A DNA stretch of 64,000 nt from Hyalangium ruber (GCF_034259325.1 NZ_JAXIVS010000001.1:62001-126000); one strand, 5' to 3'. Counted from the stretch's first letter, positions 41,524-49,979 are shown. Made by a program: numbers and translations. Notes: generated from the sequence alone by a model not told the origin.

Positions 41524-42615
41524 ATGCTCTCCGCCTCCCTCGTCCTCCTGAGCTTCATCACCGCGACGCCACCGGCCACTCCCTCGACCGCCGAGCAGTT
41601 GCGCGCGGTGTGTACCGCTCAAGCCTCAGACCCTCGGAATCCGTGGGCGCTGGCCCATGGCATCACGCTCGAGGGGCGAGGGTTCCGGGCACGGGACGGG
41701 CGGCTGGCGGCCGAGGTCATCCTGGGGGACTTCCTGCGCCGCGACAGCACGCCCCAGGGCCGAGGGCTGTACTTCGAACCCTTCGCCGAAGACGGCACGC
41801 CGGTGGAGCCACACCCGGCGTTGCAGGTGAAGACGCTGGTGCTGGCGGGCTTTCCCCTGAGCCGAAAGTTCCAGGCGGCTGGGGGGACGGTGACGGTGGG
41901 AGCGCTCGTGGAGGACCTGCAACGCGACTTCCGCGTGGACCTGTCCCGCTCGCCTGATGGTGCCTGGGCACTGGATGCGCTGGGCCATGTGCTGGCGCCC
42001 GGAGCGAGCTTCCGGAACGGCGCAGGAGAGACGGTGCGGTTCGACGCGGTGATGGACGAGGCGCTCGTCACGCTGGAGCGCGCGCACGCGGAGCTGGCCG
42101 AGGGCATGGAGACCGGGCTGGCGCAGGTCCCCAAGCAGAAGCAGGGCATCTACACGCACCCGTGCGGAGGGCTGCACTTCTTCCAAGCCGTGGCGAGCTG
42201 GGCCCGCCACCCAACCGTGCGCAAGGCGTGGGGCGGGAGGATGGAGGCGCAGGTGGAGGTGCTCGTCTACCGCCTGGGCTCGGAGGCCCGCCAGTACGAG
42301 GCCGCGTTGGCCTCCTCACCCCAACAGCGGCTGCCCCTGCTCTCCCAGTCCCTGAAGTTCTATGGTCACTTCCTGGAGACGCTCGGGCGCTACCGGCAGG
42401 AGAATGGGTGGCAGCCCACGCCCGCGCAGCAACAGGCGGTGACCCGGGCGCACCAGCTCCTCGAAGCCACCGTCCGCCGGCTCGGGGAATCAGGCGCCTT
42501 CCAACAGATGGAGACGCTGTCGCGCGAGCGGCCTCAGCTCTACCTGGATCTCGTGGGCGATGCGTGCCACGCGGCCCACGGGCTCGCGCTCTGGGCGCCC
42601 GCCAAGAAACGCTGA
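41524..42615 (+). CDS. Exported protein of unknown function
   Basis: A 363-residue protein with a short signal-like N-terminus (MLSASLVLLSFITATPPATP). It has few Cys (CTAQAS, HPCGGLHFFQA, DACHAAHG). The HPCGGLHFFQA and GDACHAAHGLAL segments could form a metal or haem site, but no CxxCH is present. It is largely helical in the C-terminal half. It is divergent from the acyl-CoA dehydrogenase gene with 85 bases between, including the operator at 41459, and convergent with the CaiB-type gene (4 bases between stops). I do not recognise a family. Codon use is like that of neighbouring genes. Confidence 0.65.
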   Translation: MLSASLVLLSFITATPPATPSTAEQLRAVCTAQASDPRNPWALAHGITLEGRGFRARDGRLAAEVILGDFLRRDSTPQGRGLYFEPFAEDGTPVEPHPALQVKTLVLAGFPLSRKFQAAGGTVTVGALVEDLQRDFRVDLSRSPDGAWALDALGHVLAPGASFRNGAGETVRFDAVMDEALVTLERAHAELAEGMETGLAQVPKQKQGIYTHPCGGLHFFQAVASWARHPTVRKAWGGRMEAQVEVLVYRLGSEARQYEAALASSPQQRLPLLSQSLKFYGHFLETLGRYRQENGWQPTPAQQQAVTRAHQLLEATVRRLGESGAFQQMETLSRERPQLYLDLVGDACHAAHGLALWAPAKKR

Positions 42616-42619
42616 GCGC

Positions 42620-43795
42620 TCACCCTCCTCCGAGGCGCGCGATCTCCTCGGCGGAGAAGCCCGCCTCCTGGAGAATCTCTCGGGAGTGCTGCCCCAGCCC
42701 CGGAGGAGGACGCAGCGGCGTCTCACCCATCCGCAGCGGCGTGAGCAGGTGCGTCACCTTGCGCCCGCGCTGCGCGTCCTCCGCCTCCACGAAGAGCCCT
42801 CGCGCCCGGTGCTGCGGATCGGCCAGCACCTCATCGCCCTCCAGCACCGGCTCGATGCACAGGTCCGTGCCCGCGAAGAGCTGCTGCCAGTGCGCCAGCG
42901 GGTACACGGCGAACAGGCGCGCCAGCTCCGCCTTCACCCGCTCCGCGCCTCCGTTCAGGTCGTAGCCGTCCGTGAACAGATCCATCCGCCCCAGCCGCTC
43001 ACACAGGCCCGAGAAGAACTTGGGCTCCAGCGAGCCCACCGCCAGCCACCGGTCATCCTTCGTGCGGTAGAGCCCGTAACACGCGTAGCCGCCGTTGAGC
43101 GCCTCGCGCCCGCGCTGCAGCGCCTGCCCCTGCGCGCCCATCGCCAGCCGCGCCGCCAGGTGCATGTGGACGAACGCCATCGCCCCTTCCGTCATCGACA
43201 CGTCCACGAAGCGGCCCTGCCCCGTCCGCTCGCGCTCGTGCAGCGCCGCCAGGATGCCCACCAGCGCGAACAGGCTCCCGCCGCCGATGTCGCCGATCTG
43301 CACCCCGGGAAAGGCCGGCGCTCCGCCCGCCTCACCGCCGTACGCGAGCACTCCCGCCCGCGCCACGTAGTTGATGTCATGCCCCGCCTTGAGCCGGTCC
43401 GGCCCCGTCTGCCCGTACCCCGAGATGGCGCAGTAGATGAGGCGCGGGTTCTCCTTGCGCAGCGCCGCCTCCCCCACCCCCAGCTTGTCCATCACCCCGG
43501 GCCGGAAGCTCTCCACCAGCACGTCATAGCCGCGCACCAGCCGCTTGAGCGCCTCGCGCCCCTCGGGCGTCTTGAGGTTCAGCGTCACCGAGCGCTTGTT
43601 CCGGTTCAGCCCGTAGAAGAGCGCGCTCTCCTCCTCGCGCATCGGCGGCATCTGCCGGATGTAGTCCCCGCCCTCGGGCTCCTCCAGCTTGTCCACGGTG
43701 GCGCCCAGGTCCGCGAGGACGAGCGTGGCGTACGGGCCCGGCAACAACCGGGAGAGATCCAACACCTTGAGACCAGCGAGCGGCAGCGTGTTCAT
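42620..43795 (-). CDS. CaiB/BaiF-family acyl-CoA racemase or transferase (AMACR-like)
   Basis: A 391-residue protein of the family III CoA-transferase fold. It has the N-terminal LAGLKVLDLSRLLPGPYAT and VDKLEEPEGGDYIR. The pair GHDINY (His of AMACR) and VQIGDIGGG (Asp of AMACR) is present, as in alpha-methylacyl-CoA racemases, which interconvert (2R)- and (2S)-methyl acyl-CoAs so that branched chains can enter beta-oxidation. Length fits (about 360-390). It lies 100 bases downstream of the SCP2 gene on the same strand, likely one unit. Myxobacteria are rich in branched and iso-fatty acids and steroids, which gives the activity a setting. A CoA-transferase role cannot be excluded. Confidence 0.87.
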   Translation of the reverse strand: MNTLPLAGLKVLDLSRLLPGPYATLVLADLGATVDKLEEPEGGDYIRQMPPMREEESALFYGLNRNKRSVTLNLKTPEGREALKRLVRGYDVLVESFRPGVMDKLGVGEAALRKENPRLIYCAISGYGQTGPDRLKAGHDINYVARAGVLAYGGEAGGAPAFPGVQIGDIGGGSLFALVGILAALHERERTGQGRFVDVSMTEGAMAFVHMHLAARLAMGAQGQALQRGREALNGGYACYGLYRTKDDRWLAVGSLEPKFFSGLCERLGRMDLFTDGYDLNGGAERVKAELARLFAVYPLAHWQQLFAGTDLCIEPVLEGDEVLADPQHRARGLFVEAEDAQRGRKVTHLLTPLRMGETPLRPPPGLGQHSREILQEAGFSAEEIARLGGG

Positions 43796-43895
43796 GGGAG
43801 CCAGAGCACCGGAGACGACAGCGGCGCGGCCCCCAAGGGAGCACGCGCCGCGGTGAAAGGCACCCGCTCACGGGCGCCACGACAGAAGGGTTCGC

Positions 43896-44222
43896 TTACG
43901 ACAGCAGCTTGGCCAGCTTCATCGCCAGGCCCATGTCCATCGGCTTGAACTTGAGCTTGCCCTGCATGGCCGCCATCTGCGCGTTGAGCGTCTTCTGACG
44001 GATCTTCACGAAGTCGTCGTTGCTCACCGTGATGGTCATCTTCGGCTCGCCCGTGGCGCCCTTCGACACCCAGTCCGAGGACTTGGTCAGGTCCAGCGTC
44101 CACTTCCCCCCGTTATCACCCGTGATGTCGAAGTGGATGATCGAGTTGATGTCCTTGCCCAGCTCCGGCTTCTGCGCGAGGACGGCGGGAATCTCCTTCT
44201 CGAGAATGTCCTGCGACGTCAT
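43896..44222 (-). CDS. SCP2 sterol-carrier-domain protein
   Basis: A 108-residue single-domain protein. It has the SCP2 pattern: helix (SQDILEKEIPAVLAQKPEL), beta-strands with NSIIHFDITGDNGGKWTLDL, an intact ADP-like loop EPKMTITVSNDDFVKI, and a C-terminal FKPMDMGLAMKLAKLL helix that closes a hydrophobic pocket. It should bind lipids or acyl-CoA. The ATG at 44222 has GGAGG upstream; a start at 44291 would add 23 residues across the palindrome at 44237. It precedes the CaiB-type gene. The palindrome just upstream matches the one before the acyl-CoA dehydrogenase gene, so all three genes may share control. Confidence 0.88.
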   Translation of the reverse strand: MTSQDILEKEIPAVLAQKPELGKDINSIIHFDITGDNGGKWTLDLTKSSDWVSKGATGEPKMTITVSNDDFVKIRQKTLNAQMAAMQGKLKFKPMDMGLAMKLAKLLS

Positions 44223-44236
44223 GGGTCCCTCCTGGT

Positions 44237-44252
44237 TTGATTGGTGAATCAA
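44237..44252. promoter_or_regulatory. Candidate operator 2: TTGATT-N4-AATCAA
   Basis: A perfect 6-bp inverted repeat with a 4-bp spacer, 14 bases upstream of the SCP2 start. It matches the palindrome at 41459-41476 at 10 of 12 arm positions, the differences being compensatory (C-G versus T-A). Overlap with the promoter or ribosome-site region fits repression. Confidence 0.55.
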
Positions 44253-44287
44253 CGTCGGGCGGACCGTAGTGGCCAGCCCCCGACGGG

Positions 44288-44764
44288 TCAAGCGCGAGGA
44301 GTCTCGGGAGGCTTGCCGCCCTTGAGCGCGCGGCGCACCATCTCCAGCAGATCATTGAGCTCGAAGGGCTTGGCCAGGTGGCCCACGGCGCCGATGTCCA
44401 GCGCCTTGCTGCCCACGTTGCGATCGGCGCTCAAGACGATCAGCGGAATGCCCGAGATCGCGGGCGGCCGCTGCCGCATGCGCTGGGCGAACTCCCACCC
44501 GTCCATCACCGGCATCATCAGGTCCAGGAGGATGAGTTGGGGCGGATCCGGCTCCAGACGATCCAGCGCCTCCTTGCCATTGCGCGCTCTGCGGATCTCG
44601 AAGCCCTCCGCTTCCAGGATCTCCGACAGGGCTTCCAGGATGTCGGGATCGTCGTCCACGACCAGGATCACGGTCGAACCATTGGGCTGTGCGGTCGAAG
44701 CCAGAATCTTCTCCTGTAGAAACGCGCCCGGGATTCTCCACCAATCCAGGCGCTTGGGGCGCAA
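44288..44764 (-). CDS. Single-domain response regulator
   Basis: A 158-residue protein consisting of a CheY-like receiver. The acidic pocket is VVDDDPDI, the phosphoacceptor Asp is in QLILLDLMMPVMDGWEF, the Thr/Ser is in IVLSADRN, and the Lys is in VGHLAKPFEL. All phosphorylation residues are present, and no output domain follows; the tail is GGKPPETPRA. The first 30 residues are unlike receivers, and the true start may be nearer the VILVVDDDP segment. It is divergent from the histidine kinase-like gene at 44865 (100 bases between), suggesting a paired system. It also lies upstream of the SCP2 gene (65 bases) on the same strand. Confidence 0.87.
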   Translation of the reverse strand: MRPKRLDWWRIPGAFLQEKILASTAQPNGSTVILVVDDDPDILEALSEILEAEGFEIRRARNGKEALDRLEPDPPQLILLDLMMPVMDGWEFAQRMRQRPPAISGIPLIVLSADRNVGSKALDIGAVGHLAKPFELNDLLEMVRRALKGGKPPETPRA

Positions 44765-44864
44765 GAAAATGGGGGTAGCCCCTTACCCGGGGGGGCCCGT
44801 TGCAAAACGGACAGTCGCTCCCCACCCTTCCATCGGAACCGTTGCACACAAGGCAGGAGGCGCG

Positions 44865-45878
44865 ATGGCTCAGGGGGAGCAACTCTCAGGTGGTGCAACG
44901 AACGCTCCCGGATTGGCCTTCCTGCCAAGGCAGGGAGCCCCCCGCTTGTTGGGTCGCCTGCTCCTCGAGCACCTGGGGCTGGAGGCGCTCCCCCCGTTCA
45001 TCGAGTCGGTGGGTGACTTGATGGCGCTGGCGGGCTTCCAGCCCCGCGCCGACGCGGAGGATGTCTGGGAGCGTGACGGCCAGGCCGTCCGCGCCGGAGA
45101 GAGCGTGCTGGAGGATGGGGCCCGGCTGGTGTGGACCTGGCCCCTGAACGACGGCGACGCGGAGGACACCCACCACCGGGTGCGCTACCTGGGGCTGGCC
45201 TCGCATGACCTGCGAGGCGCGCTGGCCAACATCCGCTCCTACGCGGCGCTGCTGCTCAATGGGCGCATCCCCCTGGAGCCCAAGGTGCAGCGCGGGCTGG
45301 AGACCATCCTGCGCAACGCGGACCGGGCGCTGTCCTTCTCGCAGGACTACTTCGATTCGACCCGCGCGGACCTGGGCTCGCTCGCCTTCGAGCGAGAGCG
45401 ACAGGCGCTCGAGCCCCTGCTCGCCGCCGCCGTGGAGCGTCACCAGGCGGCTGCCCGGACGGCCGGCGTGGTGCTGATGCTCGATGGCCATATCCCCCTG
45501 CCCCTGGTGAACGTGGATGCGGGGCGCATCCAGCACGCGGTGGAGGCCCTGGTGCAGCACCTGATGGCCCGCTCGCAGCCGGGCGAGGTCATCCATGTGC
45601 GCGCCCTGCCCGTCCCGGGCGGCCTGCGCGTGGAGGTGCGGCGCGAGGGAGTCCCCCTGTCCGAGGAGGAGGCGGGCCTCGTCTTCGCCCACCAGGAGCG
45701 CGCCTTCCGGGAGAAGAAGCTGGAGGATGCGCTGCGCGTCAACCTCGCCCGCCAGGAGGTCGAGGTCCACGGCGGCAGTGTTGGGGTGGAGACGGATCGA
45801 GCCGGGACGACCCTGTTCTTCACCCTCCCCCTCGAGCTTTCCCAGGAACTTGCCCCCCCTGCCTCCTTGCAGACGTGA
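44865..45878 (+). CDS. Histidine-kinase-like protein with degenerate ATPase domain
   Basis: A 337-residue soluble protein. Residues about 100-165 form a HisKA-like helical hairpin with H114 in LASHDLRGALANIRSY, an acceptable phosphoacceptor site. The ATP-binding domain (about 175-330) has the fold-level pattern but lacks key residues. The N box reads IQHAVEALVQHLM with no Asn, the DxGxG motif is replaced by VRREGVPLSEEE, and only HGGSVGVETDRAGTTLFFTLPL resembles the G2 region. ATP hydrolysis is doubtful; it may act as a phosphotransfer or sequestering partner. The ATG at 44865 has GGAGG directly upstream. It is divergent from the response regulator at 44288-44764 and precedes tatA. Confidence 0.8.
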   Translation: MAQGEQLSGGATNAPGLAFLPRQGAPRLLGRLLLEHLGLEALPPFIESVGDLMALAGFQPRADAEDVWERDGQAVRAGESVLEDGARLVWTWPLNDGDAEDTHHRVRYLGLASHDLRGALANIRSYAALLLNGRIPLEPKVQRGLETILRNADRALSFSQDYFDSTRADLGSLAFERERQALEPLLAAAVERHQAAARTAGVVLMLDGHIPLPLVNVDAGRIQHAVEALVQHLMARSQPGEVIHVRALPVPGGLRVEVRREGVPLSEEEAGLVFAHQERAFREKKLEDALRVNLARQEVEVHGGSVGVETDRAGTTLFFTLPLELSQELAPPASLQT

Positions 45879-45953
45879 GGGAGGTGCTCGTGTCACTGGC
45901 GGCCAGCGCCTCTGGCCGGTATGCTCGGCGCGCTGACTTCCAGGAGTGGTGCG

Positions 45954-46196
45954 ATGGGTCTGAAGTGGACTGAGATTCTGCTGATCATGGCGGTGCTGCT
46001 GCTGCTCTTCGGGGCGACGCGGCTGCCCCAGCTCGGCTCTTCCCTGGGAAGCGCCATCCGCAACTTCAAGCGCGGCTTCGGCGGCGAGGATGAGTCGGAG
46101 TCCGAGCAGAAGAAGTCTGCTCAGCCGGGCTCGCTGGCCAGCAACACCTCGGTGGAGCAGAACGCCTCCGCCAAGGCGACCAGCCACCAGGGCTGA
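45954..46196 (+). CDS. tatA: Sec-independent translocase component TatA/TatE
   Basis: An 80-residue protein with a short periplasmic N-terminus, a TM helix (TEILLIMAVLLLLFGATRLP) and the amphipathic helix QLGSSLGSAIRNFKRGFGGE. The Phe-Gly hinge (LFGATRLP) is intact. The C-terminal tail is acidic then Ser/Gln-rich. It forms the protein-conducting ring of the Tat pathway with TatBC, which are not in this window. The ATG at 45954 has AGGAG upstream; a start at 45921 adds eleven residues with no support. It is 75 bases downstream of the histidine kinase-like gene, and a hairpin terminator candidate follows at 46224. Confidence 0.92.
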   Translation: MGLKWTEILLIMAVLLLLFGATRLPQLGSSLGSAIRNFKRGFGGEDESESEQKKSAQPGSLASNTSVEQNASAKATSHQG

Positions 46197-46223
46197 GCCT
46201 TACCGCTTCTTCGCCAAGTCAAA

Positions 46224-46270
46224 CGCCCGACCCGCCCCGAGCTCTCGAGGCGTGGCCGGGCGTCGTCATT
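46224..46270. terminator. Hairpin between tatA and the convergent acyl-CoA synthetase gene
   Basis: CGCCCG (46224-46229) pairs with CGGGCG (46257-46262), with an inner GCC-CGAG/CTCGAGGC stem. TCGTCATTT follows on the plus strand; on the minus strand GTTTGACTT would follow. The T runs are poor, so it is a modest candidate serving both genes. Confidence 0.4.
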
Positions 46271-46317
46271 TCCGGCGGGCGGGGGGAAGGCGCCTCCCCC
46301 GCGCCCCGCGCCGTGAC

Positions 46318-48183
46318 TCAGTCGGCGCTCTTGCCCTCGTAGAGCTTGCCGATCGAGGCCGCGTACTTCTGGCTGCAGAACTTGCGCTTCACCTTGAGCG
46401 TCGGCGTCAGCTCGCCGCTCTCCTGGGTGAAGTCCGCGTCCATGATCTCGAACTTCTTGAGCGTGCTGTAGGGCGGCTGGTCCTCGTTCACCTTGTTGAT
46501 GATGTCCTGCACGGCGGCGCGGATCTCCGGCCGCTTGCCCAGCTCCGCGTAAGAGGCCACCTGGACACCCTTGTCCGTCAGCAGCTTGCGCGCTGAGTCC
46601 TCCATCACGGCGATGAGCACCACGAGGTAGGGCCGCTGGTCGCCGTAGACCATCGCCTGGCTGATGAGCGGGAAGGTCTTCAGCGTGTTCTCGATGTTCT
46701 GCGGCGCCACGTTCTTGCCGCCCGCGGTGACGATGATGTCCTTCTTGCGGTCGGTGATGCGCAGGTACCCGTCCGCGTCCACCTCGCCGATGTCACCGGT
46801 GTGGAACCAGCCGTCCGGCTCCAGGGCCTCGGAGGTGGCGGTGGGGTTCTTGTAGTAGCCCTTCATGACGCAGGGGCCACGCACGAGAATCTCTCCGTCC
46901 GGGGCGATCTTGATCTCGGTGCCGGGCATGGCCGGGCCCACCGTGCCGATCTTGATCTTGTTGGGCACGTTGGCGTTGCAGGGCGCCGAAGTCTCCGTGA
47001 GGCCGTAGCCCTCGAGCACCTGGAAGCCGAGCAGATCGAAGAAGTAGGCGATCTTGCGCGACAGCGGCGCGCCGCCCGAGATGAACAGGCGCATGTTGCC
47101 GCCCAGCTTCTCGTCCAGCGTGGCGCGTACCTTGTTGAACACCAGCGCGCGCGCCACCGAGAAGCCCAGCGAGTTGTACTCGCGGCCCTGCATCTTCGCC
47201 TCGGCGTACTCGTCGAAGAGCTTGAAGGCCCAGCGGAACAGCTTGCCCTTCACGCCCGGCGCCGCCGAGCCGTTGGCTACCACGTTGTTGTAGACCTTCT
47301 CGAAGACGCGCGGCACCGCCGGCAGCACCGAGGGCTTGGTCTCCACCAGGTTGGGCAGCAGCTTCTCCACCGACTCGGCGAAGATGAGCCGGAAGCTCAT
47401 GCCCAGCCACGCCGCCTTCACCACCTGCGCGAACGAGTGCGCCAGCGGCAGGAACAGCATCACCGAGTCATTGGGCGCCATCAGCCCGTTGGCGCGCGTC
47501 GCCTCGGCCTGGTACGCCCAGTTGCCGTGCGTGAGGATGACGCCCTTCGGGTCACCCGTGGTGCCCGAGGTGTAGATGAAGCCCCAGACATCGTCCGGCT
47601 TCACCGCGCGGGCGCGCTCCTCGAAGGCATGGGGATGCGCCTTCTCCTCCGCCTCGCCCTTGGCCATCAGGTCCTTGAGCGACATCTCCTTGTCGCCCGA
47701 GACGGCGCCGTCGAACACGACGACCTTCTGTACGCTGGGACACTCGCCGAGCCGCTGGCGAATTCGGGAAAGTCGCCCGGCCTGCTTGGCGTCCTTCTCG
47801 TCGTTGTCCACGAAGACGAGCGTCGTCTCCGAGTGGTTGAGGATGTAGCGGCACTCATCCGGCGTATTGGACGAGTAGATCGGCACGGTGACGGCCTGCG
47901 CCGCCGAGATGGCCAGATCGCACACCACCCACTGCGGGCCCGTGCCGGAGAAGATGGCGACGCGGTCTCCCGGCTTCACGCCCTGGGCGATCAGGGCCGA
48001 CGAGAGCACCTTGACCTCCTGGAGCACCTGGCCCCAGGTCATCTCCTGCCACTTGCCGTCCTTCTTGTGGGTAATGGAGACCTTGGAGGCCTCTTGCGCC
48101 CGCTGGATCAACAACTCCACCAGGTTCTTGGCTCCCGCCCCCGTGGCAGGGGCCGACTCCACCATCTGACGCTCTGCCCTCAT
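46318..48183 (-). CDS. Long-chain acyl-CoA synthetase (AMP-forming)
   Basis: A 621-residue ANL-superfamily enzyme that activates fatty acids to acyl-CoA via acyl-AMP. Evidence: the P-loop FIYTSGTTGDPKGVILTHGN, the gate/A5 region GYGLTETSAPCNANVPN, the A7/A8 region GWFHTGDIGEVDADGYLRITDRKKDII, and the catalytic Lys region PTLKVKRKFCSQKY near the end. Length is typical for long-chain FadD-like enzymes. The start at 48183 (ATG) overlaps the upstream TPR gene stop (ATGA) and has a GAGGAGGAG site; the start at 48225 would be inside that gene. Members of this family in myxobacteria also feed lipid-body synthesis. Chain specificity is not readable. Confidence 0.93.
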   Translation of the reverse strand: MRAERQMVESAPATGAGAKNLVELLIQRAQEASKVSITHKKDGKWQEMTWGQVLQEVKVLSSALIAQGVKPGDRVAIFSGTGPQWVVCDLAISAAQAVTVPIYSSNTPDECRYILNHSETTLVFVDNDEKDAKQAGRLSRIRQRLGECPSVQKVVVFDGAVSGDKEMSLKDLMAKGEAEEKAHPHAFEERARAVKPDDVWGFIYTSGTTGDPKGVILTHGNWAYQAEATRANGLMAPNDSVMLFLPLAHSFAQVVKAAWLGMSFRLIFAESVEKLLPNLVETKPSVLPAVPRVFEKVYNNVVANGSAAPGVKGKLFRWAFKLFDEYAEAKMQGREYNSLGFSVARALVFNKVRATLDEKLGGNMRLFISGGAPLSRKIAYFFDLLGFQVLEGYGLTETSAPCNANVPNKIKIGTVGPAMPGTEIKIAPDGEILVRGPCVMKGYYKNPTATSEALEPDGWFHTGDIGEVDADGYLRITDRKKDIIVTAGGKNVAPQNIENTLKTFPLISQAMVYGDQRPYLVVLIAVMEDSARKLLTDKGVQVASYAELGKRPEIRAAVQDIINKVNEDQPPYSTLKKFEIMDADFTQESGELTPTLKVKRKFCSQKYAASIGKLYEGKSAD

Positions 48184-48920
48184 TTGAGCTCCTCCTCGAT
48201 GTCGGCTTCGACCTTCTTGGCCCACTCTTGGACCCGCCGACCTTCCGGCGGATCGTACGCAACGTTGCCCTGCTTCACCTTGAGGATCGCCTCACGCGCC
48301 TTCTTCGCCTCGTCGTCCGCCAGCAGCGTCTCGGCCAGGTAGTAGTTCGCGCGCAGGTTGTTCGGAAACTTCGCCAGCGCCTTCTCGTACAGCTTCGCGG
48401 ATTCACCCAGGTCGCGCTTGGGCCACGGCAGCTCGTAGTGGTAGCGGCCCTTCGCCAGCCAGGGAGCCCCCATGTCAAAGGTAGGATCGATCTTGATGGC
48501 GGCGTCCAACCGCTCGTTGAACTTGCCCTCCAAGCCATCCTTGAGCGCCTTCATGATTCCGACCGCCTGGGAGTAAGTGCCGATGCCACCCGCGGCGAAG
48601 TACTGGCACTCCACACGTTGGGGGGCGAGCTTCACTCCGCGCTCGCACACATCCCACGCCTGCTTGCCGAGCACCTTCTTCTGGCGCGCGTCACTGGCCC
48701 CGTCGGCCTGCCACACCAGCAGCCGGGCCTGCCGCCACAGCAGCTCGTAGTCCTCCGGCGCGGCCTGCAGCTCCTTCTTCAGCGTCTCTTCCTGCTCCTT
48801 GATCGCCGCCTCCTCCGAGCGACGCGCGTGGAGTGCATCCAGCGATGCCAACAACTCCGGCGTCGCCGCCGAGGCCGGTAAGGCCAGCAGCAACGAAAGG
48901 GCGAGCAAAATCAGGCGCAT
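48180..48920 (-). CDS. Exported TPR-like protein, unknown function
   Basis: A 246-residue protein with a signal peptide (LILLALSLLLALPASAA). The mature part is helical with TPR-like repeats: LLWRQARLLVWQADGASD, GKQAWDVCERGVKLAPQRVECQYF, and LGESAKLYEKALAKFPNNLRANYYLAETLLADDEAKKAREAILKV. The AAGGIGTYSQAVG segment before the second repeat resembles TPR proteins of the TatT group, which assist TRAP transporters; no TRAP gene is nearby. The ATG at 48920 fits the leader; a start at 48944 would add eight residues. It is co-translated with the acyl-CoA synthetase gene (4-base overlap), so a lipid-handling role is possible. Confidence 0.7.
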   Translation of the reverse strand: MRLILLALSLLLALPASAATPELLASLDALHARRSEEAAIKEQEETLKKELQAAPEDYELLWRQARLLVWQADGASDARQKKVLGKQAWDVCERGVKLAPQRVECQYFAAGGIGTYSQAVGIMKALKDGLEGKFNERLDAAIKIDPTFDMGAPWLAKGRYHYELPWPKRDLGESAKLYEKALAKFPNNLRANYYLAETLLADDEAKKAREAILKVKQGNVAYDPPEGRRVQEWAKKVEADIEEELK

Positions 48921-49011
48921 GGCGGGCGGTGTTAGCACGCGCACTCGCTCCCCAGCAACCCGACCAGCCCCGACAGGTAGGCTTTGTCGCGGGTGATCTC
49001 AAGCAACCCGG

Positions 49012-49064
49012 GAAAAACAAGAAGGGCGGCCGACGGAGCCCTGGCCCCATCGCACCGCCCTTCT
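49012..49064 (-). terminator. Intrinsic terminator of the sigma-factor gene
   Basis: AGAAGGGCGG (49055-49064 read on the minus strand) pairs perfectly over 10 bp with CCGCCCTTCT (49020-49029), followed on the minus strand by TGTTTTTCCC. The arms flank a 25-base loop. It lies just after the stop of the gene at 49103-49849. Confidence 0.75.
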
Positions 49065-49102
49065 CGGCTCTACATGACCTCGGAGGAGATCGCGTCGCGA
49101 CT

Positions 49103-49849
49103 TCAGGCCGCGTCCGCCGCCACGTTCTCGTTGTTCTCCTCGTCCTGGTTGAACGCGGAGAGGTAGCGCTCGAGGAAGCTCTTCGTCTTCAGCTCCACCT
49201 GCCGCACGCGCTCGCGCGACACGCCCCAGCGCTGGCCCAGCTCCTCCAGCGTCAGCGGCTTGTCCTGGGTGAGCCGCTCCTGGAGGATGTCCCAGCCCAG
49301 GTCGCCAATGCGCTTGCGCACCTTGGCCAGCGCCTCCTGTACCTCGTCGTCCTGCTCGCGTGACAGGTACACCTCGGCCGGCGAGGGACCGTTGTCCTCG
49401 ATGCGGTCCAGGAAGGTCGTCTCGCCCTCCTCATCGATGGTGGCATCCAGGGAGAAGTCCACCATGCTGCCGCGCTCGGACTCACCTCCGCGTACCTGGC
49501 TGCGGTTGTCCTTCAGGTAGCGGGTGATGTAGGCGCGAATCCACCACACGGCATAGGTGGCGAAGCGCACGTTCTTCTTGGGATCGAAGTGCTCGATCGC
49601 CTTCATCAGCCCGACGTTGCCCTCTTGAATGAGGTCGTCCAGGCGAGCGCCCCGGTTGGCGAACTTCTTGGCCACCGCCACCACGAAAGCCAGGTTGGAG
49701 GTCGCAAGGGTCTGCCGAGCGGACTCGTCGCCTTTGCGCGCCCGCTTGGCCAGTTCGTACTCCTGCTCACGCGTCAGCTGCTGGTGACCACCCAGGTGAC
49801 GCAGGTAGTGCGACAAGCCCTCTGCCGCATACTTCGTCGTGTTGGCCAT
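49103..49849 (-). CDS. RpoH-like RNA polymerase sigma factor
   Basis: A 248-residue sigma-70 family protein with all regions 2-4. Region 2 is ARLDDLIQEGNVGLMKAIEHFDPKKNVRFATYAVWWIRAYITRYL, a well-conserved core- and -10-binding block. Region 4 is LTLEELGQRWGVSRERVRQVELKTKSFLERYL, a complete helix-turn-helix. It groups with sigma-32-type factors rather than ECF; M. xanthus has several such factors (SigB/SigC class) that act in development and heat response. The start at 49849 (MANTTKYAAEGLSHYL) is chosen because homology begins there; a start at 49972 would read through the hairpin leader. A terminator follows, and a 220-base structured leader precedes it. Confidence 0.92.
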   Translation of the reverse strand: MANTTKYAAEGLSHYLRHLGGHQQLTREQEYELAKRARKGDESARQTLATSNLAFVVAVAKKFANRGARLDDLIQEGNVGLMKAIEHFDPKKNVRFATYAVWWIRAYITRYLKDNRSQVRGGESERGSMVDFSLDATIDEEGETTFLDRIEDNGPSPAEVYLSREQDDEVQEALAKVRKRIGDLGWDILQERLTQDKPLTLEELGQRWGVSRERVRQVELKTKSFLERYLSAFNQDEENNENVAADAA

Positions 49850-49948
49850 GATCCTGATCTCCGTTCCGAGATAAATCGCGGCGCGATTCCGACCCTCTCC
49901 GCACCGGCTTGTTACTAAGACGCGCAACGGGCCAAAGGGTTTCGCATT

Positions 49949-49979
49949 CCGATGCGGGGAATTTTTCGCCACGCATCGG
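49949..49979 (-). promoter_or_regulatory. Hairpin in the sigma-factor gene leader
   Basis: CCGATGCG (49949-49956) and CGCATCGG (49972-49979) form a perfect 8-bp stem with a 15-base loop. If the transcript starts upstream of it, the hairpin lies about 100 bases before the start codon. It could be an operator, an mRNA structure or part of a terminator for the upstream gene. Confidence 0.45.

Noticed and set aside
44241-44864. N-terminal extension of the histidine-kinase-like gene
   Set aside because: These 208 codons lie antisense to the response regulator and have no kinase-sensor features. The ATG at 44865 has a good GGAGG site.
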